Shown: in pieces, positions 1-9,706 of the stretch | How the letters are laid out: each line of letters opens with the position of its first letter | Position numbering within the stretch: position 1 is the first letter of the stretch | Assembly: GCA_947450095.1 (NCBI GenBank) | Contig: CANFUF010000002.1 | Span: 1-64,000 of the forward strand | Direction: 5' to 3' | Origin: Roseiflexaceae bacterium | Lineage (GTDB): Bacteria; Chloroflexota; Chloroflexia; Chloroflexales; Roseiflexaceae | DNA: 64,000 bases | Translations under genes and position numbers: made by a program | The notes under the pieces: generated by a model | Database searches by the model: none | What the model saw: the letters and a program-made list of their open reading frames with translations, nothing else | Told to the model about the DNA's origin: nothing

Positions 1-147
1 ATTCCATAATCATAGTCGTGGAATTTTCTATCGAGCGCACCCCCCGTCGTGGATCTATACTATGGCAATCCTTGAGAGATTCCACGCTACGGTGGCTATC
101 GCAACCGGCATGAAATGACGCGAGGGGTGAGATTTTGGCGTAGGTAT

Positions 148-181
148 TGTCGTATGGCAATCAATGTCGTATGGCAATCAA
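148..181. repeat. 17-nt tandem repeat x2
   Basis: Two identical adjacent 17-nt units (148-164 and 165-181), each beginning TGTCGTATGG, lie just upstream of the first gene. They overlap where a -35 element would sit for the -10 at 193-198. Possible regulator site or slippage duplication; no function can be assigned. Confidence 0.6.
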
Positions 182-189
182 TATAAATA

Positions 190-198
190 GGCTATACT
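190..198 (+). promoter_or_regulatory. Putative -10 element for the GT2 gene
   Basis: GGCTATACT resembles the extended -10 TGCTATAAT seen elsewhere in this window. The predicted transcription start falls near 205, giving an almost leaderless transcript. No good -35 hexamer is visible. Confidence 0.35.
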
Positions 199-223
199 AA
201 GGATTAATGATTATGGGTAATTG

Positions 224-1153
224 ATGAGGTTGAATGTGCAAATTTCCGTGGTTTCAACGCTATATTATTCCGCTAATTATATCAATGAATTTTATACACG
301 AATTTGTAAAGTAATAGAATCATTAAAATTTGAATCATACGAAATTATTTTTGTAAATGATGGCTCACCCGATAATTCTTGTGAACTTGCCACTGCAATT
401 GCCAAACAAGACCCCAATGTCATTGTTGTAGATTTGTCACGTAATTTTGGGCATCACAAAGCAATGATGACCGGATTACGCTATGCACAGGGTGAATACG
501 TCTACTTAATTGATAGCGACTTAGAAGAAGATCCAGAATGGCTGTTTTCGTTTCACGAGATACTTCATGCGCAATCTGCCGATGTAGTATACGGAGTGCA
601 GCAAGTTCGTCGCGGTGATTTATTCGAGCAATTATCAGGTGCGTTGTTTTATAAAATCATGGATGTTGTCAGCCGGTCAGACTATCCACGCAACATTGTC
701 ACTGCGCGATTGATGACCCAACGATATGTTGCGGCATTGCTCCAGCACCATGAACGCGAAATATTTATCGTCAACTTATGGCATGGTACCGGGTTTAATC
801 AGATTGCGATAAATGTCAAAAAACATTCAACGAGTCCTTCGACATATACGTTTCAGAAAAAAATAAATCATCTCATTAATGCAGTGACTTCATATCAAGC
901 GCCATTAATGTGGATTTTTTATGCAGGCTTCTTGATTTCATCAGTTGCATTTTTGGGTGTGCTCTTTTTGGTGGTTAATTGGATTATCAATAAAAACACC
1001 TTGACGGGGTGGACCTCACTTGTGGTGTCGATTTGGTGTGTTGGCGGCATTATCATAACTGCATTAGGGTTCGTTGGCGTCTATTTATCCTTGATCTACA
1101 TGGAAGTAAAGCAACGACCGATTGCAATCGTGCGTGATGTATTTCGTTTTTGA
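224..1153 (+). CDS. Family 2 glycosyltransferase, GtrB/DPM1-like polyprenyl-phosphate sugar synthase
   Basis: A 309-residue GT-A enzyme expected to transfer a sugar from a nucleotide sugar to a polyprenyl phosphate at the inner membrane face. The N-terminal half has the GT2 fold with VNDGSPDNS and the DxD-type motif DSDLEEDPEW near residue 100. Two hydrophobic helices (about 228-252 and 268-292) at the C-terminus match the GtrB/DPM1-like arrangement. Start is ATG 224 (TTG 221 is possible); a stop codon at 218 excludes anything further upstream. A five-codon reading frame at 207-224 ends in TGATG, overlapping the start, so translation may be coupled. The next gene is a membrane glycosyltransferase that could use the lipid-linked sugar. 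The exact sugar cannot be told. Confidence 0.85.
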   Translation: MRLNVQISVVSTLYYSANYINEFYTRICKVIESLKFESYEIIFVNDGSPDNSCELATAIAKQDPNVIVVDLSRNFGHHKAMMTGLRYAQGEYVYLIDSDLEEDPEWLFSFHEILHAQSADVVYGVQQVRRGDLFEQLSGALFYKIMDVVSRSDYPRNIVTARLMTQRYVAALLQHHEREIFIVNLWHGTGFNQIAINVKKHSTSPSTYTFQKKINHLINAVTSYQAPLMWIFYAGFLISSVAFLGVLFLVVNWIINKNTLTGWTSLVVSIWCVGGIIITALGFVGVYLSLIYMEVKQRPIAIVRDVFRF

Positions 1154-1272
1154 AGTGCAACGTGAGCTTGGTGCAAAAGTGACGGCTGTTGGGGTGTAGT
1201 CACATGGTGTAATGGGGGAATTTCCTGTACAACATGTCAATATGTATAAATGAGTAATCGAGGTAGTGTATA

Positions 1273-3702
1273 ATGTACTCTATTATGCATATGGTTATTT
1301 CTGTGTTTATAAAAAAATATTTGCCGTGGTTGCTTATTTTGCTCAGCATCAGTGTTGGGCAATTTTTGGTGTTGAATACCGTGCATCCGGCAGGTATCGT
1401 CTATCAGGCACAAATGCCGCAAATAAGTACAGTGATGCCGTTTATTGGGCCAATTGAATATGAAAATAACGATCCTACTCATGGCACTCCGTTTCGTTGG
1501 CTCGCTGACGTCGGTGATATTCGGGTATTAGGTGGATCTGGTGCCACTGGCACGATACTATCGTTTTTTGCACATACTGGGCGTTCTGCAGGAGCATTGA
1601 CGCACCTGTTGATTACGCAACAGCAGCGGGTTGTCATTGATACTTCATTGTCTGCTGGATGGCGCAAAGTATGGATTTTGGTGCCGTCACAGCCATGGGT
1701 AAATGGATATCGCCAAATTCATTATCAAGTGACGGGCGATATATTGACAGATCGACGGTCACTTGGATTAGCGATCCAAACTGTGACGATTATGCCGGCA
1801 TCACTCGGGCATAGCGTGAGTGATGTGCTGGATGTATGGCTCTATGTCGTGCTCTGTGTTTTGGCGATGATGTTGATTATAATCCGCCAAAAATGGCATT
1901 GGGGTATAGCATTGGCGGGGGTTGTGGCGGTGTTGGTGGCCCAAGTGATGTGGCCGATGCAATGGTCGATGTATGTCCCTACCGTATGGTCGGGGTTGGC
2001 TTGGGGTGGTGCTGTGGCGTTGCTTTGGTGGGCCGCACCCTATCGCCAGCCGCATATTCCGCTATGGAGTGCAGTAATTGGGGTGATTGTAGCGTTGACT
2101 TGTATGCGCTATGGATATGCTGCAATTGGTGCGGCATTATTACTGGGTATCTGGTTTGTAATGCCCCCAATTACGCGTACGGTGGGGGTTACGTGGGAGC
2201 CACATTGGTGGCCATGGTTGTTTGGTGGTGCGGTGGTATTTGCGGTGGTACTCCGTACCATATTACTCAATGACTTCCCTCAAGGAATGTTTCGTGATGA
2301 AGCCCGCCATGGTGGATTAGCGCAACGGGTATTGGCGGGCGAATGGATGATTTATAGTCCGTTTGCGAATTTACCTGCGGGGTATTTTTATCTTTCTGCG
2401 CTTCCGATTGCTATTTTGGGACCTTCGGCATTTGCGATTCGGATTGTGGCTGCAGTCGTGGGAAGTCTAACGGTCGCGGTGGCGTATTGGGCGTTATATC
2501 CGTGGTGGGGGAAATCGTTTGCGCTATTGATGAGTATCGTCTTGGCGCCGTTTTTGTGGCATGTAGGGTTGAGTCGTATCGGCTTCCCGGCAACGATTGG
2601 CCCATTGTTGACACTGAGCGCTGTTGGATTGCTGTGGCGCGGATTTGCGGCTTCACAATCGCGGCGCGCAATTGGGTGGGGCGTAGGGGCGGGGCTGGCG
2701 ACGGGTGCAATGACATTGGCGTATCATTCGGCGCGCTTAATGCCACTTGTGGTTGGACTAGCGATTATTGCCCATTGGTATATGTATCGTTGGCATTGGC
2801 GCCAGCATTGGCAACTGCTTGCGAGTTGGTGTGTGGCAACTGCCGTGGCTGCGGCTCCGATTGTTTGGTATGCGATTACCCAATCGTATAACTATATGAA
2901 ACGGATTGATATTACCTCGTTGACTGGTAATGCCGCCCTAGAAGGGGTGCCGTTTTGGGTTGCGCTCCAAAAAAACATCTTGGCCTATGCGGGGATGTTT
3001 TTGATGACTGGCGATCATAACGCCCGCCATTTTTTTATGGGGATGGCCCAACTTAATATTATCGAGGGATTGGGATTTGTGGTTGGCTTGATGGTGTTGT
3101 GGCGTCGTCGTGATGCTGCGGCGCTTTGGGTTGTAGCGTATTTACTTATTGCAGTAACGCCAGGCATATTAAGTGTGGATGCGCCGCATGCATTGCGTAC
3201 GGTAGAAGCGACAATTCCCACGGCCATGATTGTGACCTATGGATTGTGGATCCTCATAAGTGCAGTGGCTCCACGCTGGCAGGCAATTGTAGTAACAAGC
3301 ATATTGTGTATTAGTGTGATGTGGAGCGCAAATACCTATCTGCAATGGCAAAGCGATCAACGTACCTACGGGGAATTTGATGGCCAATTAACCAACGCCA
3401 TTCGCTATGTACAGACCACAAATGATGTGGCAATCGACCATGCAACCCAATGGTATTTGCCATTGAAATGGCGGAATGGTGATGTGGGGGTCTATTTATT
3501 ACGCGGAATGACCATCGCAAGCTATGATCGGGGACGGATTGAGCCATCGACCGCGCCAACCAAACTATTTTTGCTCGATGCCGCAACCTCAGCTCCTGCG
3601 CAAAGCCAAGCAGTGCCGTTACCAGCCTCGTTAGCGATGCATACTGATGAGTTCCGTTTGTGGTGTAGCGGTGAATGTAGTCAACTTCAATGGCTCCCTT
3701 AA
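1273..3702 (+). CDS. ArnT/PMT-like membrane glycosyltransferase (GT39/GT83 type)
   Basis: An 809-residue polytopic protein. It has an N-terminal signal-anchor helix (about 13-32), a soluble stretch to about residue 170, then a dozen or so transmembrane segments. The first loop after the central helices holds FRDEARHGG (about residue 340), matching the acidic DE motif of ArnT and protein O-mannosyltransferases that binds the lipid-linked donor. Longer than ArnT (about 550) because of the N-terminal extension. It follows the GT2 gene by 119 nt on the same strand, and together they look like a donor-lipid synthase plus a transferase that modifies a glycan or protein outside the membrane. Acceptor unknown. 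A GAGG sequence about 10 nt upstream supports the start. Confidence 0.75.
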   Translation: MYSIMHMVISVFIKKYLPWLLILLSISVGQFLVLNTVHPAGIVYQAQMPQISTVMPFIGPIEYENNDPTHGTPFRWLADVGDIRVLGGSGATGTILSFFAHTGRSAGALTHLLITQQQRVVIDTSLSAGWRKVWILVPSQPWVNGYRQIHYQVTGDILTDRRSLGLAIQTVTIMPASLGHSVSDVLDVWLYVVLCVLAMMLIIIRQKWHWGIALAGVVAVLVAQVMWPMQWSMYVPTVWSGLAWGGAVALLWWAAPYRQPHIPLWSAVIGVIVALTCMRYGYAAIGAALLLGIWFVMPPITRTVGVTWEPHWWPWLFGGAVVFAVVLRTILLNDFPQGMFRDEARHGGLAQRVLAGEWMIYSPFANLPAGYFYLSALPIAILGPSAFAIRIVAAVVGSLTVAVAYWALYPWWGKSFALLMSIVLAPFLWHVGLSRIGFPATIGPLLTLSAVGLLWRGFAASQSRRAIGWGVGAGLATGAMTLAYHSARLMPLVVGLAIIAHWYMYRWHWRQHWQLLASWCVATAVAAAPIVWYAITQSYNYMKRIDITSLTGNAALEGVPFWVALQKNILAYAGMFLMTGDHNARHFFMGMAQLNIIEGLGFVVGLMVLWRRRDAAALWVVAYLLIAVTPGILSVDAPHALRTVEATIPTAMIVTYGLWILISAVAPRWQAIVVTSILCISVMWSANTYLQWQSDQRTYGEFDGQLTNAIRYVQTTNDVAIDHATQWYLPLKWRNGDVGVYLLRGMTIASYDRGRIEPSTAPTKLFLLDAATSAPAQSQAVPLPASLAMHTDEFRLWCSGECSQLQWLP

Positions 3703-3948
3703 CCCGGCTGCATTAATATATATACAATTCTAATAGAGAATTACTTGACGTACCGGGTGGGGATGACTAGGCTTAATAACAGAGACATGATCATGTATGT
3801 GCAACTGGAAAGAATGAATCAGTGACGCATCGCATGTGATGAAATTATGTAATCAACGTTTTGTTTCTGTATTGATAGTTGGTGTCTTTTACATTGGAAA
3901 AACGTAAGAGACGTGCACTAAATCTGTGGGAATAGTGAGGCATATGGT

Positions 3949-4851
3949 ATGGCACAGCGTAATTATTATGAAGTATTAGGTGTCCCTCGTGATGCCAGCG
4001 AAGAAGAAATTCGCAAGGCGTATCGGGCGTTGGCACGTAAATATCACCCTGATGTGAATCCCAATAATCCACAGGCCGAAACGCGTTTTAAAGAAATAAA
4101 CGAAGCGCATACGGTGTTGTCTGACAAAACCAAACGTGCGCAGTATGATCGATTTGGTACGAGTGGTGGTCAGTCGCCATATCCAGGGGCTGGGAGTACC
4201 GCTGGGTCTGCGTATGGTGGTCCAGGTGGTGGTCCAGGTGGTCCGGGGAGTGTTGATTTCAGTGATATTTTTGAATCAATTTTTGGTGGGGTAGATCCTC
4301 GCGGGCGTCCTGCTGCCGGTCAAGATGTCGAACAAAAAGTCGAAGTCACGCTCGAAGAAGCCTTTACTGGTACAGATCGGCGCTTTCAATTCCATACCGC
4401 CAATGGCCAAGCCCGCACGATTACCGTCAAAATCCCCCCAGGCATCGAACACGGTGGCAAAATCCGTATCGCCAATGAAGGTGCTCCCGGTTATGGTGGT
4501 GGGCGACGTGGTGATTTGGTGGTAGTGGTCAATATGGCGCCACATCAACGCCTCGAACGGCGCAACCATGATTTATTTGCCAAAGTGCCGGTTGATTTGT
4601 ACGATATGATTCTTGGTGGTGAAATTCGCATTCCGGTCATGGGAGGGAAATCACTCACCCTCAAAGTGCCACCACTTTCACAAAACGGCACTACGCATCG
4701 TATCCCCAATCAAGGAATGCCGTTACGGAGCAATCCGACGCAACGAGGTGATTTGTATTTGCAACTCGATGTGGTGTTGCCTACCCAATTGACCGATGCC
4801 GAGCGTGAGGTGTTTGCCCAACTCCAAAAAAAACGTGATGTGACAAAATAA
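3949..4851 (+). CDS. J-domain co-chaperone, CbpA-like (type B DnaJ)
   Basis: A 300-residue Hsp40. The J domain occupies residues 4-67, with the HPD motif in YHPDVNPNN that stimulates DnaK ATPase. A Gly/Pro-rich linker (about 75-105) follows, then the two beta-sandwich substrate-binding domains ending near 290. There is no cysteine zinc-finger region, so this is the CbpA/type II form rather than canonical DnaJ. It probably delivers clients to DnaK in the cytoplasm. No dnaK or grpE lies nearby. It stands alone with its own terminator. Start ATG 3949 follows GAGG at a suitable distance. Confidence 0.92.
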   Translation: MAQRNYYEVLGVPRDASEEEIRKAYRALARKYHPDVNPNNPQAETRFKEINEAHTVLSDKTKRAQYDRFGTSGGQSPYPGAGSTAGSAYGGPGGGPGGPGSVDFSDIFESIFGGVDPRGRPAAGQDVEQKVEVTLEEAFTGTDRRFQFHTANGQARTITVKIPPGIEHGGKIRIANEGAPGYGGGRRGDLVVVVNMAPHQRLERRNHDLFAKVPVDLYDMILGGEIRIPVMGGKSLTLKVPPLSQNGTTHRIPNQGMPLRSNPTQRGDLYLQLDVVLPTQLTDAEREVFAQLQKKRDVTK

Positions 4852-4875
4852 TTCACACACATCATGTGTGTCATG

Positions 4876-4913
4876 CGCGCGCAGCGCGTCATCCGCTGCG
4901 CGCGTATTTTTTT
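4876..4913 (+). terminator. Rho-independent terminator after the J-protein gene
   Basis: Perfect 11-bp GC-rich stem (4876-4886 with 4894-4904), 7-nt loop, then a seven-T run at 4907-4913. Confidence 0.9.
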
Positions 4914-5006
4914 GCCGATTGAGTACCGTAAATGTGGTCAATTTAATCCAAAGTCTATCACAATTTGGTATGATGGAACAGGATTTATTACAGATCACAG
5001 GTAATT

Positions 5007-6266
5007 ATGCAACCGAGCGAATTAACACCGGCAGTCCGTGAATCAGCCTTACGACTTTCGATTGTCGAAGGTGCATTGGCGAACGTGTTCGTCAGTATTA
5101 CTGCCAATGGCTTGGTGACGGGTCTTGCATTGTATTTAGGTGCCGGTCCATTGGTGCTCGGTATATTAGGGGCATTACCGTTTATCAGCCAACTGTTCCA
5201 GTTGCTCGGCGCATACCTCGAAGAGCGCAAAGGCGAGCGACGCATGTTGTCGGTGTGGAGTGAAGGGCTCAGCCGTGCGGTGTGGATTCCCATTGCATTA
5301 CTGCCACTCTGGCAATTATCCCAAACAATTTCGTTGCCGATATTTGTGGTATTACAACTGATTTCGGCTGCGTTGATGGGGATTGCCGTCAATACGTGGA
5401 CCAGTTGGATGACTGATTTGGTGCCAGCACATCGCCGCGGCCGTTACTTTGGGGTGCGCAACACGGTGGCAAGTTTCGCTGCCATGGTTGCCGGTTTGGC
5501 ATCGGGATATGCCTTGGATTACTTCAAAACGAATGCAAACGAAGGTTTGGCGTACGCTGCGACATTGGGATTTGGTTTGGTGGTGGCGGCTGTTGGGCTT
5601 GTCCTGTTGCGCTTACAAGCAGAGCCCCCGATGCAACCCCGTCCGCATCCTGCATTGCGTACGATGTTTTTGGCACCATTAGCTGATATCAATTATCGCC
5701 AGTTGATTGTTTCTGCTACGGCATGGGCATTTGCCGTTGGGCTTGCTGGTCCGTTTTTTACGGCGTATGGTATCAATACGTTACATATGAACTTTTCGGA
5801 TCTCGCATATATGGGGATTGTAACGAGTATTGCCTCGATGATTTGCTACCCCTTTGTGGGGCGATTACAAGACCGGTATGGCGACAAAATTGTGTTGTTG
5901 GTGAGTGCTGCCTGTGTAGTACCGTTGCCAATGGGTTGGTTTTTGTCTTCGCCTGGGTGGTTATGGCCATTATTTGGTACTTCGTTGTTTGCGGGAGTGT
6001 TTTGGCCCGGCATCAACCAAGGTTTTGCCAATATTTCTATGGGTCGGGCACCCAGCACTGGCAAAGGAGCCTATTTGGCTGCCTATGGCGCAGTATCTGG
6101 CATCGGTGTCGTCGTATCAGGATTGCTCGGTGGTATTATCGCCGAGCTCCTCAAACACCATACGTTTTTGGTGGCAGGGGTGACGTTCAATCATTATGCG
6201 GTGTTGTTTGTATGCTCGATGGTAATCCGCTTACTGTCGGTTATTTTTGTGTTGCGGAAGCTGTAG
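5007..6266 (+). CDS. Major facilitator superfamily transporter
   Basis: A 419-residue carrier with about 12 predicted membrane segments in two six-helix halves. The loop between helices 2 and 3 carries EERKGERR and the fourth/fifth region has PAHRRGRYFGVRN, typical of MFS A-motif-like loops. A second loop, GRLQDRYGDK near residue 285, repeats the pattern in the C-terminal half. Substrate cannot be told from sequence. It is monocistronic between the J-protein terminator and a convergent ABC operon. Its last 26 nt overlap the 3' end of the downstream ATPase gene on the other strand. Confidence 0.85.
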   Translation: MQPSELTPAVRESALRLSIVEGALANVFVSITANGLVTGLALYLGAGPLVLGILGALPFISQLFQLLGAYLEERKGERRMLSVWSEGLSRAVWIPIALLPLWQLSQTISLPIFVVLQLISAALMGIAVNTWTSWMTDLVPAHRRGRYFGVRNTVASFAAMVAGLASGYALDYFKTNANEGLAYAATLGFGLVVAAVGLVLLRLQAEPPMQPRPHPALRTMFLAPLADINYRQLIVSATAWAFAVGLAGPFFTAYGINTLHMNFSDLAYMGIVTSIASMICYPFVGRLQDRYGDKIVLLVSAACVVPLPMGWFLSSPGWLWPLFGTSLFAGVFWPGINQGFANISMGRAPSTGKGAYLAAYGAVSGIGVVVSGLLGGIIAELLKHHTFLVAGVTFNHYAVLFVCSMVIRLLSVIFVLRKL

Positions 6267-6942
6267 CGCGCACGTCGATTCGTTCGACTTGACCACTGCG
6301 CATGCGGCAGACATGGCTGGCGTAGCGCTCGGCGGCGGGGTCATGGGTCGACATGACAATCGTTACACCTGATTGACATAATTCAGTGAATAATGTCAGT
6401 ACTGCAGCTCCGCGCTGAGCGTCGAGGTTAGCGGTTGGTTCGTCTGCTAGCAAGAGTTGGGGGTGAATGGCAAGGGCGCGGGCAATAGCGACGCGTTGTT
6501 GTTGCCCACCCGACAATTCGTTGGGGCGGTGGTGGGCGTGATCGGCGATATCGAGTTGGGTCAAGGTGTGTATGATGCGTTCTTGCCAGACAGGGCGGGG
6601 TACATCGGCAATCCGCAAGGCAAATTCGATGTTTTCGTAGGCCGATGCAGTCGGAATCAAGGCAAAGCGTTGAAAAATAAAGCCAATCCCGCGCCGGAAA
6701 ATCGCCCGCTCGCCATCGCTCATGGCACCAATATCAGCTGCATTCAGTAAAATTGTGCCATCATTTGGGCGATCAAGTGCTCCAATCATATTGAGCATGG
6801 TGGTTTTGCCGCTACCACTCGGTCCCATCAGTGCAATCAAACTCCCGTGTTGAAATTCGGCAGAGACGTCATTGAGCGCCCGTACTTGGGTGTCACCGCT
6901 GCCAAAAACGCGAGTAACATGTTGTAATGCAATTTTTGTCAT
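6241..6942 (-). CDS. LolD/MacB-type ABC transporter ATP-binding protein
   Basis: A 233-residue nucleotide-binding subunit. Walker A is GPSGSGKTT (about residue 40), the signature is LSGGQQQRVA, Walker B is LLLADEPTANLD, and the switch histidine lies in STHDP. This subclass drives FtsX-like permeases in lipoprotein release, macrolide export or cell-division complexes. It is translationally coupled to the preceding ATPase gene by a 4-nt overlap. No permease is adjacent. The nearest FtsX-like permease in the window is at 43803-46577, itself without an ATPase, so a split exporter is possible but unproven. Confidence 0.88.
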   Translation of the reverse strand: MTKIALQHVTRVFGSGDTQVRALNDVSAEFQHGSLIALMGPSGSGKTTMLNMIGALDRPNDGTILLNAADIGAMSDGERAIFRRGIGFIFQRFALIPTASAYENIEFALRIADVPRPVWQERIIHTLTQLDIADHAHHRPNELSGGQQQRVAIARALAIHPQLLLADEPTANLDAQRGAAVLTLFTELCQSGVTIVMSTHDPAAERYASHVCRMRSGQVERIDVRATASATQK

Positions 6943-7790
6943 GGTTTGGGGGCAGTCTGCGTTGGTGCGACGGGCTTGATTTGGATGACGCCATCGACGA
7001 TTTCGACGGTAGCGCGTTGGCCAATCCCGAGGCGTTGGCGGATTTCGAGGGGGATTTGTAGTCGTCCGACGCTATCGATAACGATAGTTTCGATGTCGTC
7101 GTGTCCGATTTCGCTACTCGTCCGTCCATCGCGGATAGCGATGGTACGGTCAGCGCTATCCGCGACACGCGGGTCGTGCGTCACGAGCACAATGGTCAAT
7201 CCGTATTGTTGGCGCAGGGTGTGGAGCAATGCCAAAATCCGTTGCGCCGTGGCCCAATCGACCTCGCCGGTTGGTTCGTCGGCGAGCAACAAGGTAGGGC
7301 GACAGGCCAAGGCAGTTGCCAAGGCGACCCGTTGTTGTTGACCACCCGACAACCGCAAGGGGTCGCTGTCGGCAAAGGCTGACATTTCGACGGCGGCCAA
7401 TAATTCGTCGGCAGTCGCTTGGGTTTGCGCATAGGGGTGTCCCGCAAGCAAGGCTGGCAAGGCGATGTTTTCGCGGGCAGTCAAACCTGCCACCAGATTG
7501 CGGGTGGTTTGTTGCCAGAGGAATCCCACCAGCGACCGGCGGTAATGCGCACGGAGTTGTTCGTTGGCTGCCACCAAATCGAGGTCACCAACGTGGAGGG
7601 TACCGGCATCGGGACGGTCAAGGGCGGCGAGCATATTGAGGAATGTCGATTTGCCAGCACCAGATGGTCCGACTAGGGCCACCATTTCTCCTTTGGTGAC
7701 GGTCAGATCGAGCCCTTGCAGGGCAAATGTTTCGATGTCGCTACTGCGGAAAATACGCACCAGCCCGCTGGCCTGAATATATGCAGTCAT
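6939..7790 (-). CDS. LolD-type ABC ATPase with C-terminal AbrB-like domain
   Basis: A 283-residue protein. Residues 1-225 are a complete ABC ATPase: Walker A GPSGAGKST, signature LSGGQQQRVA, Walker B LLLADEPTGEVD, switch THDP. After the usual end of the domain comes a stretch (about 234-272) that reads as a SpoVT/AbrB swapped-hairpin domain: VDSVGRLQIPLEIRQRLGI followed by a short beta hairpin. That fold normally binds DNA or mediates dimerisation in transition-state regulators and antitoxins. Start ATG 7790; no strong ribosome site is visible. First gene of a two-gene operon with the ATPase at 6241-6942. The AbrB-like part could dimerise the ATPase or sense its state; DNA binding is speculative. 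Confidence 0.85.
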   Translation of the reverse strand: MTAYIQASGLVRIFRSSDIETFALQGLDLTVTKGEMVALVGPSGAGKSTFLNMLAALDRPDAGTLHVGDLDLVAANEQLRAHYRRSLVGFLWQQTTRNLVAGLTARENIALPALLAGHPYAQTQATADELLAAVEMSAFADSDPLRLSGGQQQRVALATALACRPTLLLADEPTGEVDWATAQRILALLHTLRQQYGLTIVLVTHDPRVADSADRTIAIRDGRTSSEIGHDDIETIVIDSVGRLQIPLEIRQRLGIGQRATVEIVDGVIQIKPVAPTQTAPKP

Positions 7791-7833
7791 ACGTTTTTTC
7801 TATCACGAAAATACACACAATTATTTTGCGATC

Positions 7834-7867
7834 ATCATCCTCGGGAACGCATGCTCCCGAGGATGAT
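7834..7867. terminator. 13-bp hairpin between ilvD and the ABC operon
   Basis: Perfect arms 7834-7846 and 7855-7867. A six-T run follows on the plus strand (7872-7877) but no U-run follows in the direction of ilvD transcription, so termination on the minus strand is uncertain. Confidence 0.45.
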
Positions 7868-7875
7868 GTGGTTTT

Positions 7876-9558
7876 TTAGAGGTCGAGGTCGGTGACGGCG
7901 CCGAGACTGGCACTTGATACCAATTTGGCGTATTTGGCCAACACCCCACGGCGGTAGCGGGCGGGGCGGGGCTGCCAGGCAGCCCGGCGGGCAGCCAGCT
8001 CAGCATCGCTGATATTGAGCTGGATCAAGCGTTGGTAGGCATCGATGGTAATCGAGTCCCCTTCGTTGACCAAGGCAATCGTGCCACCGGTGGCGGCTTC
8101 GGGGGCGATGTGACCGACGCACATGCCGTACGTACCACCCGAAAAGCGACCGTCGGTAATCAATGCCACTGAATCACCGAGCCCAGCACCGATGATAGCT
8201 GAGGTGGGAGCCAACATTTCGCGCATGCCAGGACCGCCTTTGGGACCTTCGTAGCGGATGACGATGACGTCGCCTTTGTTGATTTTGTTGGCGAGAATGT
8301 TGTCGAGACATTCTTCTTCGGACTCAAACACCCGAGCTGGGCCGGTGATGACTGGTTGTTTGACGCCCGAAATCTTGGCGACACACCCTTCTTCGGCCAA
8401 ATTGCCGCGCAAAATCGCCAAGTGGCCTTGTTCGTACATGGGGTTGTCCCATTGACGAATCACGGACTGATTGGTGGCAGGCTCACTCGGAACGGATTTG
8501 AGCGATTCGGCAATGGTTTCGCCGGTAATGGTCATGGCATCGCCATGGAGCAAGCCACGTTCGAGCAAAATCTTCATGACTTGGGGGGTACCGCCTACCT
8601 TGTGCAAATCGGTGGCCACATAGCGCCCGGAGGGCTTGAGGTCACAGATCACGGGTACGCGAGCCCGCATCCGTTCGAAGTCGTCGATGTTGAGCGGTAC
8701 ATTGGCGGCATGGGCGATGGCGAGCAAGTGCAACACGGCGTTGGTCGAGCCGCCGGTGGCCATGATGACGGCGATGGCGTTTTCAAAGGCTTTGCGGGTC
8801 AAAATCTGGGCCGGCAAGATTTGTTTGCGGATGGCGTTGACTACGGCGATGCCTGATTGATAGGCGCTGTCGTTTTTTTCTTGAGCCACAGCCGACATCG
8901 TCGACGAATTGAGCAAGCTCAACCCCATGGCTTCGATGGCTGATGACATGGTGTTGGCGGTATACATGCCACCACACGAGCCAGGTCCGGGGCAGGCGGC
9001 TTTTTCAACTTGGAGCAAACGAGCAGCGTCGATTTTGCCGGCGCTGTATTGGCCGACGGCTTCAAAGGCGCTGACGATGGTCAAGTCTTCGCCATCGAGA
9101 TTGCCGGGCTCAATCGTGCCACCATACACAAAAATCGACGGGACGTTGAGGCGGGCCATGGCGATCATCGCGCCGGGCATGTTTTTGTCACAGCCGCCGA
9201 CGGTAACGACGCCATCCATGGATTGGCCATTGGTGACGGTTTCGATGGCATCAGCGATGACTTCGCGTGATACCAAGGAGTATTTCATCCCTTCGGTACC
9301 CATCGAGATACCGTCGGCAATTGTAATCGTGCCATAGAGCATGGGCATGCCGCCGGCGGTTTTGATGGCGCTCGCAACGGCCTTGGACAACACGTCGAGC
9401 CCGTCGTTGCACGGGGTGAGATTGCTATAGCCATTGGCAATCCCGACAATTGGTTTGCTAAAATCTTCGTCTTGGAATCCAACCGCCCGTAACATGGCGC
9501 GGTTGGGAGTGCGTTGCACCCCTTCGGTGACGATTCGACTGCGGCGATTATCGCTCAT
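7876..9558 (-). CDS. ilvD: Dihydroxy-acid dehydratase
   Basis: A 560-residue Fe-S dehydratase that converts 2,3-dihydroxy-isovalerate and -methylvalerate to the 2-keto acids of valine and isoleucine synthesis. Iron-sulfur cysteines are seen in [20 protein letters not shown] and [16 protein letters not shown], the three-site pattern of the [2Fe-2S] bacterial type. Other family marks include [16 protein letters not shown] and [21 protein letters not shown]. Start ATG 9558 has a GGGAG ribosome site just upstream. A much longer upstream frame exists but runs through the oppositely oriented selenoprotein gene and is rejected. Length matches the family. No other branched-chain genes are nearby. Confidence 0.96.
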   Translation of the reverse strand: MSDNRRSRIVTEGVQRTPNRAMLRAVGFQDEDFSKPIVGIANGYSNLTPCNDGLDVLSKAVASAIKTAGGMPMLYGTITIADGISMGTEGMKYSLVSREVIADAIETVTNGQSMDGVVTVGGCDKNMPGAMIAMARLNVPSIFVYGGTIEPGNLDGEDLTIVSAFEAVGQYSAGKIDAARLLQVEKAACPGPGSCGGMYTANTMSSAIEAMGLSLLNSSTMSAVAQEKNDSAYQSGIAVVNAIRKQILPAQILTRKAFENAIAVIMATGGSTNAVLHLLAIAHAANVPLNIDDFERMRARVPVICDLKPSGRYVATDLHKVGGTPQVMKILLERGLLHGDAMTITGETIAESLKSVPSEPATNQSVIRQWDNPMYEQGHLAILRGNLAEEGCVAKISGVKQPVITGPARVFESEEECLDNILANKINKGDVIVIRYEGPKGGPGMREMLAPTSAIIGAGLGDSVALITDGRFSGGTYGMCVGHIAPEAATGGTIALVNEGDSITIDAYQRLIQLNISDAELAARRAAWQPRPARYRRGVLAKYAKLVSSASLGAVTDLDL

Positions 9559-9595
9559 TACGTAACTCCCTTTTGCCTGAACATGGTCTGCCCAC

Positions 9596-9604
9596 ATTGT
9601 AGCA
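9596..9604 (-). promoter_or_regulatory. Extended -10 promoter of ilvD
   Basis: On the minus strand the sequence reads TGCTACAAT, a TGn extended -10 element, about 38 nt upstream of the ilvD start. Confidence 0.5.
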
Positions 9605-9706
9605 CGATGCATGGAATCATACATCCTGTTGCGCAAAAAATGCGTATTATTTTTACCCCATAAATCTATATTTGGTGGAAATTGAAGAATTGAAAGGCAT
9701 TGGAGT

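Noticed and set aside
3745-3773. TTGACG-17-TAGGCT as a promoter for the J-protein gene
   Set aside because: The -10 match is poor and the leader would be 170 nt; not strong enough to report.
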